Source: Austropuccinia psidii
Taxonomy: Eukaryota; Basidiomycota; Pucciniomycetes; Pucciniales; Sphaerophragmiaceae
DNA: 64,000 nt
Assembly: GCA_023105745.1 (NCBI GenBank)
Contig: JALGQZ010000002.1
Coordinates: 77,541,285-77,605,284 of the forward strand
Reading direction: 5' to 3'
Both the position numbers and the translations under genes were made by a program. The notes under the pieces are model-generated. The model saw only the letters and a list, made by a program, of their open reading frames with translations. It did not search any database and was not told where the DNA came from. This document shows, in pieces, positions 12,120-23,637 of this stretch; within the stretch, counting starts at the first letter, position 1; the number at the start of each line of letters is the position of its first letter.

Positions 12120-13950
12120 ACCTACTTGATTTTGACCTTAACTGAGTGAGATTTTATATTAAATAACCTTCATGAGTCATTGTTGTCCAATACAATGGAG
12201 AAAATCAAAAGACTTATCCTCAATGGCTGGGCTCCAATTTGGCTCCTGTAAAGGTGAATGTTAGATTATGAAGATTTGTGTGGAATTTTAGGGGGCCCAT
12301 CACCATCCAATAGACTTTATCAGCTCAAATGATTTTCAGGCCAGTTCCAGCAGCAGAAATGTATGCAATGAGTACTTCACACCCAGGATCATTTAAGAAT
12401 TTGTCTAGTGAATTATCTTGGCCTCTTTCTGTTATTTTGAAATCAATTTGTGCTGAAAGGATAGAGTTATGGGAAAGTAAAACACCACTTCTGCAAAACA
12501 ATTGTGGTCAGTATTATATAATTTGCAATGGATGCATATTAAAACTTACTCACAAATTGAGAAATTGGGCCCATTGTGAGTAAGCTACATATTTGCATTG
12601 GTTACAGCTTGCTTGTTTTTTTATCATTATAACTTTTAGGAATGGTTCAATTTTACTACTAATCATGGATGTTTCCACATCCAATATCATTTGGGGTATT
12701 GTCAATTTATTCAGAAAGATCCCCTATCATGGTCATCAAAATTCAGATCCACAATACTTCTTATTATTTAATGATTGTTGGAAAATATCCAGAGATTATT
12801 GATACTACAGAAAAATTCCCCTTGCCCATAAGTCCTTGATGATAGGAATTCATCATATAATGAAACATATTTTTTCTGAAATGTGGGGTTAAGGGGAGAA
12901 GTTCATAGTGATGGCTGAAGGTGGGTAGGGATTTGAGATAAGTGGTTTTGGTGCAGCACAATTCCAAATTAAAAATATTATTTCTACCCTTGAAAATACT
13001 ATTAAGTATGAAAGGTGACCAATTATCCCGATCTGAGCTCAAGGGCTGGGTGATGAATGATATTATGCCCAAAAGTTCATAAATAGTGTTGTGAATGGGT
13101 GTGCCCATAAAACACATTTGATGGTATGAATGGAGGCTATTAGTGGCATGATGAGTGGTGTTTCATTGAGAGAATATATAGAAACAAGATCTGAGAAGGG
13201 TTATTGGATAAAATAATGAATATTATATACTCAAAGATCAGACACTCACTTTGCTTCATCCAAAATAACACAATGCCATTTTATTTGAAAAATTTATGAC
13301 TTTGAGGTATTTGTTGGTTTGAATTTCTGTGTGAGAGTATTTAAGAGGTGATTATGATATTAAATTATGAGATTCTGGCTTTGAATAATCAGTTATGAGT
13401 GGGCCCATGGTAGATTTACACTTGTAGTGCTCCAGCCTGAGAATTTTTTTAAATTTCTGACCTCCAGTTTGGGACTAATAAAGGTGTGTGTGAAGGGGTG
13501 GGGTTCAGTAATTATCAGGTCCTTGGAGTTGTAAATTAACCCAATATCCTGGATTTTTCTACCTAATCCAATATAATCTGCAAGAAGTCCAACCAGATAT
13601 GTATTGGTGGAAAGGGATTTTAATGAGCTTACAACCTTGTTTGTAATTATGTGCCTGCCATTAAAAGTGGATCCAGGGAATGAGGTTTCCAAAAGGTTAC
13701 TGGGAGATTTTGCATTGGATATTTCTTTATCCCAGAGACAAGAAAGTACTGTTTTTTGATGAGGGAGGAGGGGGTTTTAATCATGGAATTGGGAGTGGTA
13801 ATAATTGGAAGATCCAATCCACCAGTTAATTGTATTAGTTTCTTGCTTGGATGGTTAGGAAAAGACAGCTTGATACAAGGGTGTAGTTGTTTATATTTTA
13901 GGAGGTGTGGGAGTGTAAGGTTCACATTTATTATGATAATTACTATCATA
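12120..13950 (-). pseudogene. SNF2-family (Rad16/HLTF-like) helicase pseudogene
   Basis: Read on the minus strand, the SNF2 motifs occur in the correct order. LPHQK lies near 13760. The Walker A region near 13600 reads GLLADYIGLGRKIQ, where a working enzyme has GLGKT. The DEAH position near 13270 reads VILDEAK and is followed at once by an apparent intron. Motif III, MGTPIHNTIYELLG, is near 13090. The helicase-C segment is at 12480-12310 with LDKFLNDPG and AAGTGLKII. Motif VI, PAIEDKSFDFLHCIGQ, is near 12215, after another apparent intron. The family uses ATP to move along DNA and remodel nucleosomes or repair complexes in the nucleus. Lost motif residues, stops and frameshifts mean this copy is inactive. 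The gene ends abruptly near the LTR boundary at 12055. Its N terminus may extend beyond 13950. Confidence 0.82.
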
Positions 13951-15464
13951 TTATTTTGGAGTTTTAAGCTTTAATTCTTGTTTTAAAAATATCCCAATTA
14001 GGAATAGAGTTTTTGAATATCATGTGAAGAATATCAATAAAATATTAGGTTTTTGAGATGAATAATGATCATTCTTATTGGTCATTGATAAACCCTCAAT
14101 AAATGATGCTTGAGTGAGATTTGATTGGCAATTTGTAATCCATATCCCCCTGGGACCACAGTTCATGAAAGTTTGTGGTGCCCAAGAAATGGTATAAATG
14201 TTTTAGAAGTAGTTTCTGGGAAAGAGAAAATATTATTAAGCTGATTGGGAAAATATATATAAATATTATATTGATTGTGCCATAGGATAATCCAAGAAAG
14301 TACACTGTAATGAAGGGTAGCTAAGGATATATCACTATTAATTGAAAAAAAAATATTAATTATCCCAAACAAAAGTGGCTATGAGGGGGTTGACATTATG
14401 CGTTTTATGAAATATTTGGGGAAAGTGGAAAAGAATATGATCAGAAAGGTCTGGGTAAAGGGAGTGAACTTCAAAAATGTGAGCTTTACCAAATAATATA
14501 AAAGTCATCAATTGGTCAAAAGGGGGTTGGACTGTGGTCAGGAAGATGATGGGTTGGATCATCAGAAACTGGAAATTTAAATTTACCTGTCTTATTTTGG
14601 GAATATACCCCAGAAAGGTGGAAAGAATATGGGTAAAACCAAATTACTCATAACTGTTCCACTTATTATACCAACATGGAGGTGCAAATTGTTTCGTGAA
14701 AATATCTCAAAAATGGAATGGATAGTGAAAAATTTGGTATACTGGAATGCCACAATACATGAAGATGGGGGTGGTGGCATGGAGCCATATTTTCTGGTGT
14801 GACAAAGTAAATGAATTTTCAGTCACCTCTGATGCAATGATGGTGGTGGGGATGAGTATTCCACTGTAGGGTTAATTTTACATTGAGGATCATTAAAAAA
14901 ACTTTGGCCAGTGTCATGCCACTGAACATGAGACTTGTTTCAGGCAGACACTTGTGTACTCATGGATACTGGAATGCCAGATTTCAATGGGTAAGCTGAT
15001 CAAGGGCCTCTGGGAAGGACCCAATTACAAATGTATGCACAAGTTTTAAGTGCATAACTGAACCATAGAGATTAGGATTTAGCTGTTTTATCTTGTGTGT
15101 ATGAGCATCTGTGGTGCATTTGGGGACCCAGCTTGTGATAGTGCAAGCATGAGAAAATTTTTCCATTTGTGAGACCTTTTGGTTAATGTCCACATGCATG
15201 TTCCAGAAACCACATTGCATGACCATATGCTTCCTCATTAATCCCTTGCGTGCCCCAGTCATATCCCTTAGGACCTTCCACCAGAGTGTGTCCACAGGCT
15301 CCACACCACAGGTTTTGAATGTGAAGTTCATCATTCCTCATTACAATTAGCTCACCTGAGCATGAGATGGCAGACTCACACATCCATGTGGGAGTTAGCA
15401 TGTGCTCTGAATGAAAATGCATCAAAAAGATTAATTTAACAAAGGTGTAAAAATGTCTCAGCAA
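13951..15464 (-). other. minus-strand reading frames upstream of the SNF2 remnant
   Basis: Peptide-like minus-strand segments occur at 14356-14562, 14592-14780, 14984-15334 and 15183-15464. They share the strand of the helicase remnant. The stretch 14360-14780 could be its N-terminal region, since reading frames pass from one to another across frameshifts. The segment at 15183-15464 contains a CGAC motif in a Cys/His-rich setting. I recognise no family, so the assignment is open. Confidence 0.35.
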
Positions 15465-16189
15465 TATTTCCTCCTACATTTCTGTACACCAGTTTCTCAG
15501 CCACACAGCTTCTCCCAATGGTTTACACCAAAATATTGGCCAATAAACAACTATGGATGGTGTAAAAATAGCTCAGCTTGTATTAATATTACAGTTTTGT
15601 ACCAGCAGCACAGCCAGGTGCAAATAGCAATGCTCTACCAATAGAATTTGGTAACAATAATGTGATTATCATGATTGTTACCAAAATCTCAGAAAAAATA
15701 AATTTCATAATGGTGTGCCAAAATCTATAATGGGGAAATTCTCTTGATTTTCATCTAAAAGCTCAGAAATTGTGAATTTTGTAATTGTGTACCAAAGGTC
15801 AACTGGGGAGGAATTTTGGAAAGGAATACAAATAGCTTGGCTAGACTACTTTTTGAAATGGCTTATCAAAAGGTCTGCTTCTGTGCAATTTGGAAATCTT
15901 CCTGAAATGCTCAGCATGATGTGGATCTCATGATATTGTACCAAATTCTCAGCTTGGGTGCTTATTAAGATGGTATAGAAATAGACTTGTGGGGGGGGCA
16001 TGTGAGGCTGGTCCACCCATACTTCTGAAAGTGTGAAATTAGCCATTTAATAGTTGTGACACCAAATCTCACCCACACAATTGGTCCACTAAATATACCT
16101 TTTTGGTTTAGTTGAATGCAATTCCAATGACAGCCTAAACATTGTGCACCCACTTAGCACAACCATTTAATCTGATTTCTGCATATTTC
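15465..16189. other. spacer, nothing recognised
   Basis: No gene, RNA or repeat boundary is evident. Only short overlapping reading frames on both strands are present. Confidence 0.5.
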
Positions 16190-18317
16190 AGTCCAAGAAG
16201 AGTCTTTAGTCAAAATGGTATCCCTTGATGATGGATAACCAACATCAGACCAGTATGATCCTGATGAGAATGACTATATTAATGCAGCCAGTGGCTTCTT
16301 CTCTGATGGCATTTTGATAGTCACTTCCCCTTTGACGAAAATAAAGCAAAAATGCATCTGCTCAAATGTTTATGAGTACTTTGAGGTAAGTGACTCTATT
16401 CATATATAAAGGGAAGACTGCTAATTTTGAGCAATTTTCAGAAAATGTCACCCCAATGAGGAATGGCTTTAAGATTTTCAAATGTTTCATTACATGTATA
16501 AATGTAATCATTGCTGATAAGCTCAATTATTACTAAAATTCATCTGTTCTTTATAGAACCTAACCACAGTTATTTTGGTAGTGTCACCATTGGCATAATT
16601 GGTTAGAAAACCTCAAATTTCAACAAAAACTGAGCAAAATGTGTTGGTCAGTTCACTTCATTGAAGGGAAAATCACCAGGTTCAATTGATCCAAAAATTG
16701 GTGCCAAACTTTCTTCTGAAGAACAAGGAACTATTCATAAATCACTTGTTGAAGCCATTGTGGCCATTCAACCATCATTTTCCATATTTGAAACACCTAG
16801 GCTCAGAAGTGTCTTGTATCAATTACGCCCCAATTTCATCTGGAAAAAAAGCCAACAATTGCTACCATTTCCACTCAGCTATGCTTTGAATGCAAACAAG
16901 AGATAATCAAAGAAATAGCCTGATCTTCAGATGTTACTTACATTACCGCCACCATTGATTTCTGGACAGCTAAAGATCAAAGCCAATTTTATATTGCCAT
17001 GGTAGGCAAACAAATTGACTCCCTTAGATTTGTTTTTTTAAAGAGTCTTTTGTCATTTGAGCTAAGTACTTTGCATCTATACAGGGTCTTTTTTTTCTGT
17101 TGAACTAATTGATTGGGGTGATATAACTTTCAAGATTCTCAATGGGTCTCACACTGGGAAAGAATTGGCCTGGATTGTTTGGGAGTCGTTATCCTAGTGG
17201 GTCTTAGTTCAGAAAATTCATAGCATTACCAGAAATAATGCAGCCAGCAATAGTGCAATGATCAATGCCCTGGAGCTCAACTTTGAAGGTGTTAGCATTA
17301 CTTGTTCAGAAGAAAATATATATCATTTTTGTTCCTTTCATTTGTTGAATTAACTGACACAGGAGTTTTTATCCTTCATGGGAGAGAATACTAATGAAGA
17401 TTACAAATCTTTTGACTATTACCTTGCTGTGAATTAAGCCCCTATGGAAGATGGTGAAGATGAAGATGCTCAAACTACCAATGGGATCCAAGGTAAGTGA
17501 TCATGATAATTTTCACTGTACTCAAGACCACTAAAATTGCACTATCATGGTTATATAGAAACCATTAAAAAAATCCCAAATCCAAAAAGTGAAGCTCTCC
17601 AAAAGAATAATCCTTCTCATTTGGACCAGATCATATTGGAGACACAAGACACATCATCAGCTTTATCAATTATTTTGGCTGGTCCTATCAATCCAAATGC
17701 ATCTGGAATGCCCAATGAACATGGGGGTTGTCCTGCCACATGTATGTAATTGATTTCCCAAATACTAATCACATGTTTAAATCTGATACACCATTATGCC
17801 TAGGTCACACAATTGTTTGAGCTTTGAGAGACTTGTGCTCCCACATCTGAGGCTCAGGGAAGCAACATGATGCATTCATTCACTATTGCAATAAGACTTG
17901 CAATCCCAAGGTCTTACCAATCAACATACCTATGATGTACTGGAATTTCTCCTTACACCAGATCCAAAGGGCTCAGCATTCAATTGTACACCAATTCCAA
18001 TGAAGGTAGCAATTATTATCTCACTTAGGAGGTATGGAGTGCCATTGAATTCATAAAGCCTACATTGAGCCTCTTTGAAAGATTCTGAAATGTCTTCCAA
18101 GAAAAACTCCCAACAAAGAACTTAGTGCTCCCATATTACCATGTGATTATTAATTGGCTTGTGCACTATGAGCAGGTCACCCCTCATATGTGGAGGCAAG
18201 CATGTCATGCTACACAAACCAGGCTCAAGAAATATGTTCAGATTGAAATGGACAATGATGACACTTTAAATTTCAGTTCCCAAATAATTTTTTGCCATCC
18301 AAACTGGCACTGGTTTA
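16190..18317 (+). pseudogene. hAT-family transposase pseudogene, copy 1
   Basis: Decayed exons in plus orientation carry the hAT series in order. An N-terminal segment ends in SNVYEYFE at 16386, immediately before GTAAGT. A helical segment follows at 16661-16903. Then come ATIDFWTAKDQSQFYIAMVG near 16947-17005, HTGKELAWIVW with ITRNNAASNSAM near 17150-17265, the LRDLCSHI..S and MMYWNFSLHQIQRA segment at 17820-17975, and PTLSLFERF to HPNWHWF at 18060-18317. hAT transposases cut and paste DNA with an RNase H-like DDE core. Stops and frameshifts, together with apparent introns, break it into pieces. A 118-bp miniature LTR interrupts the sequence right after HWF. Terminal inverted repeats were not found. 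Confidence 0.78.
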
Positions 18318-18435
18318 GTGTCACAATGCCATCTGCTAGACCTCAGCAAAGGGAACTCTTGCCAAAAAGGCTATTAAACCAGTTGAAAGACTGATTGATA
18401 CTGGCAAGTTGTAGACCACATTCCACCATGTGACA
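18318..18435 (+). repeat. solo LTR of a TRIM-like miniature retrotransposon (118 bp)
   Basis: It starts TGTCACAATGCC and ends CACCATGTGACA, with a 7-base inverted terminus. It is flanked on both sides by TTTAG (18313-18317 and 18436-18440), a perfect 5-base target duplication. It is nearly identical to the two repeats at 35311-35427 and 35658-35774 that bound a complete miniature element. It sits inside the hAT transposase remnant. Confidence 0.88.
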
Positions 18436-18447
18436 TTTAGCCAATAA

Positions 18448-18912
18448 ATGGTGACATACTTATTAAGCAAGATCACCTTAAGGTTTTTACTTATCCCTAG
18501 CCAAATTGCATACAATGATATTCAGTATGGCTATAAGCTGCATAGGCACTGCTTATCCCTGATTGACACTCTCAGCAAAGAATATGTCCACATTAACACC
18601 AAAACCTCACATCAATTCTCACAACTTCCACTCACCTGGCCTCATACATCAACTTCTCTCAGGGGATTGCCCCAAAACAGATATCTGAAAAGATCAACTG
18701 CTCAAAAATGCCAACATTGCAAGAAGGAGAAAACAAGACATTTCCGTAGCAACTGCTTCCGCTGCAAAACCCAGCACTGCAACCTCCACAGGAAATTAAG
18801 ACAAGAAACTGTCAAAATAAATTGGTTCAGCACAAAAAACCTACTAACAAACATGAAAGCAAGAACACATCTATCGGAACTCATCACAAATACCAAACAC
18901 TTTAACTTCTAA
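18448..18912 (+). CDS. cysteine-rich reading frame, possibly piggyBac-like transposase C terminus
   Basis: This is a 154-codon open frame with no stop, more GC-balanced than its surroundings. Residues about 90-116 carry a Cys/His cluster, C-x2-C-x11-C-x2-C-x4-C-x2-H, in a Lys/Arg-rich setting. The cluster follows a stretch with NDIQYGYKLHRH and LRGLPQ. The arrangement resembles the cysteine-rich DNA-binding tail of piggyBac (DDE_Tnp_1_7) transposases, but the catalytic part is absent, so a fragment is likely. It could instead be an unrelated zinc-binding protein. No start-codon context or promoter is convincing. The frame begins 12 bases after the miniature LTR. Confidence 0.4.
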   Translation: MVTYLLSKITLRFLLIPSQIAYNDIQYGYKLHRHCLSLIDTLSKEYVHINTKTSHQFSQLPLTWPHTSTSLRGLPQNRYLKRSTAQKCQHCKKEKTRHFRSNCFRCKTQHCNLHRKLRQETVKINWFSTKNLLTNMKARTHLSELITNTKHFNF

Positions 18913-20301
18913 AAGAATATATACATAAAAATAAATATACTTGAATGTATTTAGTTTTGATGACTAGAATACCTTTTATCCTCCTGCCCACTCAGCATGC
19001 AAGCTAAATTATAGCTAATAGTCAAAATTAACGCCCTTCGTTGGTAACCAGAGCAGAACTATGCATCCGCCAAGTGCGCAATGTGAAATCAAAACTGCAC
19101 TTAAAGAAGAAAAATACATTAATAATCAAAAGCCAATCAATCAATCGAAATGTTGCCAGGAATGGTTTATATATTTTTCTTCCCAAGCAAAAGCATTACG
19201 TAACATTCTTTGTGATTAGGGCATGGAAAGGTAGCAGCTAACTGCAGTATCACCTCAAGGCAGCCAACGTGCCAGGGGGGGATGTAAGCCCCAGGCAAAG
19301 ACTCCATCCCCATCTTCAGGACAAAGGAAGCCAGCTCCCGTCACCTCGAGTCGTTAGGCGAAAGGACGGCGCTAGCTCTGCTAGGTTGTCTATCAGTGTT
19401 TCGGTTACGATTCCACAGGCATGGGTCGCTCGTAAGCTCTATAAGGCCAAGTGAAGTCTTCCCTGTATGAGCTTGAGGCGACCATCGAACTAGCTGCGAT
19501 GGCGAACAAGATCCAGTGGACAACGCAGTATTTTTCGCTCAGCTTCAAGGGTACACCGAGCTAGCATCTTTCGCCAGCCGAATCTTCAAGCTCTTTTTCA
19601 ATCTTTCAAAGCTGCACATGCACTTGCCCAGTTTTCTGATCGGCATATCAAGAGTTTCCGAGATGGTATTACCGGTCTTCGCCTTTCTTTGATGAACGAC
19701 GCCTTCCCGGTGAATCCTGGCCGTCAGAGCGAGATGATAGCGTAGATGAGCTGGCGTAGGAGACGGCTGCCACGACTGATTTGATTCTTGAAACTAATGA
19801 TCACTCCCAGAACGATTGCTGTCTGCATGGTTTCAACCAGATTCGACTGGTTGGGACCAATACTGCTAAACTCGATGTGTTTCGTCTTAGGGGCAAGCTG
19901 CCAAGCTCAGAAGAAATTCATCGGGAAGCGGGGTGCTGTTCTCTAGCCGAAGTGTACAAAACACTCAGCTATCTCAAAACTAAACAGCAGAGACCAAAAA
20001 GGAGAATCATGGCTCGGTGATTTATGATTCCAATTCAGTTTTCCCTCTCAATTCAATCCATCCAAACAAGGCTTGAGCGTGATTCAAGATTACCTAAACA
20101 TCATCCATCCGAGGCTTGAATGAAGGACTCCGGTTTGAATTACTCACCTTGATTAGCTGGAAGATAAGCTGGCAATCAAAAAGATATCTCCTTACTAAAA
20201 CTTTTGCAAGCTCAGCTATCCTGACCAGTATCCCGAGTGAGATTTGGAAAATTGGCTATTGTCTCAGAAGATTTCCTTCCTCCCAAGAAAACCGTCTGAT
20301 C
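18913..20301 (+). other. GC-richer upstream flank of the serine dehydratase gene
   Basis: From about 19040 the composition shifts away from the AT-rich repeats. The stretch 19580-19744 reads on the plus strand as a plausible peptide (LQALFQSFKAAHALAQFSD and onward) up to TAG at 19742. A second open frame of 79 codons lies at 19781-20020. Neither matches a family I know. They may be remnants of a neighbouring gene or an exon of one. The final 280 bases before 20302 would hold the promoter and 5' leader of the next gene. No clear TATA box is visible there. Confidence 0.4.
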
Positions 20302-23300
20302 ATGTTACGATTAATCTCCAAATCGACCAGAATTCTGTCCTTTCAACCATCTCCATCGTCCTTCAAGGCAGCGGCGATTCAAGCCCCAAACAATCTCCGA
20401 TCTCGCCTTAATATTCGTCCCTTCAACTCTCTCGTTGACTTTGGCTCAGGCTTAGAACCCGGCGATAAATCATACAAATCAATCAATTCTTCGTCTGCTT
20501 CTGATTCTTCTCAAGAAATTCTCCACCCAAAAAGCCCTAATCCTTCGAACCAAGAACTGCATGCCGTCGTCAGTACCTTCGATTTATTCTCAATCGGAAT
20601 TGGACCTTCTAGCTCTCATACCGTGGGACCAATGAGAGCCGCCAAGATATTTGTCAATGATCTCAGAAAAGCTGGTGTGCTAAAACACGTCAAAAGACTC
20701 AAGGTTGCTCTTTGTTCGTATCACTTTTCTGCTTCTTTCATTAATCAACTTGAGTTGTTCTTGTCAAAAAATTATACGACTTCTTATTAACGCATTTGTT
20801 TCACATAGATGGTAGTTTAGCTGCGACCGGTAAGTAAAGTCAACAAACATATTTCCTTCTACCAAAGTATTTACATGTATACAACCATCCTTTTTATCAT
20901 TTACTCTTTTGATGGATTCAAATTTTAGGAAAAGGACACATGTCCCCAGAAGCTTTGATAGCAGGGTTTGAAGGTCATAGTTGTGAAACCGTTGACACTC
21001 ATTCAATTCCAACCAGATATGAATCAGTTTGTAAAAATAAAGCGATTGATTTGGGTATAGCATTAGACGAACATGGAATCGGACAACGCGCTCAGTTTGA
21101 TGTTGAGAAAGACATGGTATGGCTATGGGATCGTGTTCTTCCACAGCATCCCAACGGGTGTGTATTTTTCTCAAGTGTCGCCAATTGTCTCTTAGATTTA
21201 CATAAGCTTTTTATGCTGGTCCAATTAATTCTAATGGATTCACATTTGGAAGCTTAGAATGCTATTTTCAGTTTATAATGATCAGGGTGATTTGATTGCA
21301 AGCAACACTTACTTTTCAGTCGGTGGCGGATTTGTAGTCAACGCCGAAACTCAGTTTTCCGGAGAAAATCTTTACTACAAGCAAATCGATAAACAACAAG
21401 CTTCTGCAATTCGCTTAGATCCATTTCATCATCAAGCCTCCAATGTGAATCAATTGTTACCCCCTGATAACGAGCCTACTTTGAACGATCAAATTTCTTC
21501 CCAGTCTTCCACTAATCCAAGCGGACCTCGTTACCCTTTTCACAATGTTGAAAGCCTGTTAGAACTCACAAGAAAACATAATGTTGAGTCATTGTTGTTT
21601 GTTGTCTCTTGCCAAATGCTATCTGATATCGATCAAGTCAAGCTCACCGTTTTCGTCTCCATTCTTTTTGATCTTATTCAAGCTTACGATCGCCCAAATC
21701 GTATTTGAAAACGAGCGTCAGTTTTTAACGCCAGAAGAGATCAGACAGAAGTTAATGAAGATTTACGAGGTCAACATTTGTTTAGCGCTAACGGGACATT
21801 CTCTTATTGGCTATTAATATTTTTGACCGCGCCAAAATTTTAATAGGTCATGGACGCTTCAATCAAGCAAGGGGTTTGCTCAAAAGAGGAAGTCTTACCT
21901 GGTGGATTAAAAGTCAAAAGACGCGCTCGTAACTTGTATCGAAGGTCAATTTGCTCGTTTTATAAACTTTACATTACCTTTAAGAGGCTGATTAGGTCTT
22001 GCTTGCTTCTCTGGTCTCCTAGACTTCATCGGGGCTTTTTCCCTTCAGTGTCTGATATTTCTAGTCATCAAGCGCCTGCGCTTTCGTTCACCAAACCAAA
22101 TCTTTTAGAAAAAAGTCAAGATGATCATATTCCTCCAGCCCATAATAAGAACACATTAACCCCCGATTCCAATGTCACGATTCAGCACCGCGGCTCTACG
22201 AGGTCACCACTTGTGATTCGTGGTCGGTTTGAGCATGAAATTCAGCCCATAACGCCTCGTCGAACTAGCCTTCCCTCAATGGACTTTTTATCTTGTTATG
22301 CTATTGCTGTCAAGTTAGTTTCAGCCTTTGGCGCATTTCTTGTGCTTCAATTTTTCTCTCAATCTACAACTTCTCTTAATTTTCCCTCAAATGTTTTCCA
22401 CTTTTTTTTTTCAGTGAAGTTAATGCGGCTGGCGGAAGGATAGTAACAGCTCCCACAAATGGAGCAGCTGGCGGTTAGCTCACGTTCTGATATCTTTTTA
22501 TTCCGAACCCAAATAACCAATTTATTTTCATCTTTTATAGTAATTCCATCAGTGTTGAAGTACTTCCTTGAGGTAAGTCATTGGGTTTTGGGTTTGAATT
22601 CGTATGTTTTGATCACTCCTAAGCTTACATTAAATCCTTTCTTCTAATCAATGCTTTTATGGCCTTCGGCCTTTCGCCCCATCTCCACATTGAAAGTTTG
22701 TATCAGAAGACCCGGAACAAGATATTATGACTTTCTTATTGACCGCAGCAGCGATTGGAATGTTGTATAAACGGGGCGCCACTATTAGTGCTGCTGAAGG
22801 AGGGTGTATGGCTGAGGTTGGCTATTGACGAATTTCATTGTTTTTTCCGAGACAAAAAGCAATTGCATACGAGCATTCTGTTTTTTTTGTTTTTTTTTTA
22901 GGTTGGCGTTGCTTGCTCAATGGCTGCTGGCGCCTTTGCGGCTTGGTAAGTCAATTTATTTTTTTGAGAGAAACAGAAAAAACAAGAGCGGCCTATCGTC
23001 TAGTTTTACTGGTTTGCAGATTCTTTGAATCAAAAGATCATCTTACCCAGAAGCATATTCACTAAGTTGATTAAATTTGGGTGTGTGGGTGCTGACTGTT
23101 GAGGGTTCAGCCTAGGAGGAAGTCCAGAAGTTATTGAAGCCGCTGCCGAGATTGGTATTGAACATTGTTTGGGCCTTACTTGTGATCCTATCGACGGATT
23201 AGTTCAAGTGAGTCAAGCAAAGACTATCATGCTTTCAACATAGTTTGCATGCTCAATAAGATATCGTGACCAGATTCCATGCATTGAAAGGAATGCATTA

Positions 23301-23637
23301 GGTGCTGTCAAAGCCGTTACAGCCGCTCAATTGGCTTTATCAGAAGGTGGCGTTCATAGTGTTTCATTAGACGAAGCTATAGATGCAATGAGACAAACAG
23401 CCAAAGACATGTCCAGCAAGTTGAGTTGACGTTCTTTTTCGATATGAAAATAAACATTTTTAAGCTAATTTTGAATATGAATGTCCAGGTACAAAGAAAC
23501 TAGTCGCGCAGGATTGGCGGTAAGCGATTTTTTTTCTCCTGATATATTTGATTAATATTAAATTTTAATCGACTCTTTTTGATGCGCAGACGTCTGTAAA
23601 GGGTGCCAAAGTTTCAGTGATGGTGCCTGATTGTTAA
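20302..23637 (+). CDS. iron-sulfur L-serine dehydratase (L-serine ammonia-lyase), mitochondrial, 15 exons
   Basis: It converts L-serine to pyruvate and ammonia using a [4Fe-4S] cluster. I read these exons: 20302-20713, 20809-20829, 20929-21157, 21258-21582, 21683-21769, 21847-21944, 22023-22313, 22415-22473, 22541-22572, 22697-22816, 22902-22945, 23111-23207, 23274-23419, 23489-23519, 23590-23637. They join in phase to 679 residues without a stop. The start gives an Arg/Ser-rich, acid-free N terminus of about 40 residues, a likely mitochondrial presequence. The beta-domain signature [12 protein letters not shown] is at residues 99-110. Cys555, Cys597 and Cys608 have the 42- and 11-residue spacing of the cluster ligands known in the Legionella enzyme. 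The last residue, Cys679, fits the tail cysteine that caps the cluster. The second exon is a 21-base microexon. The donors after exons 5 and 6 are GTCAAC and GTCAAT, which are weak. Confidence 0.95.

Noticed and set aside
18318..18435. First considered as a MITE-type DNA element because of the inverted ends
   Set aside because: The paired copies at 35311 and 35658 are in direct orientation around a 230-base interior, and the duplication is 5 bases with TG/CA ends. This fits an LTR better.
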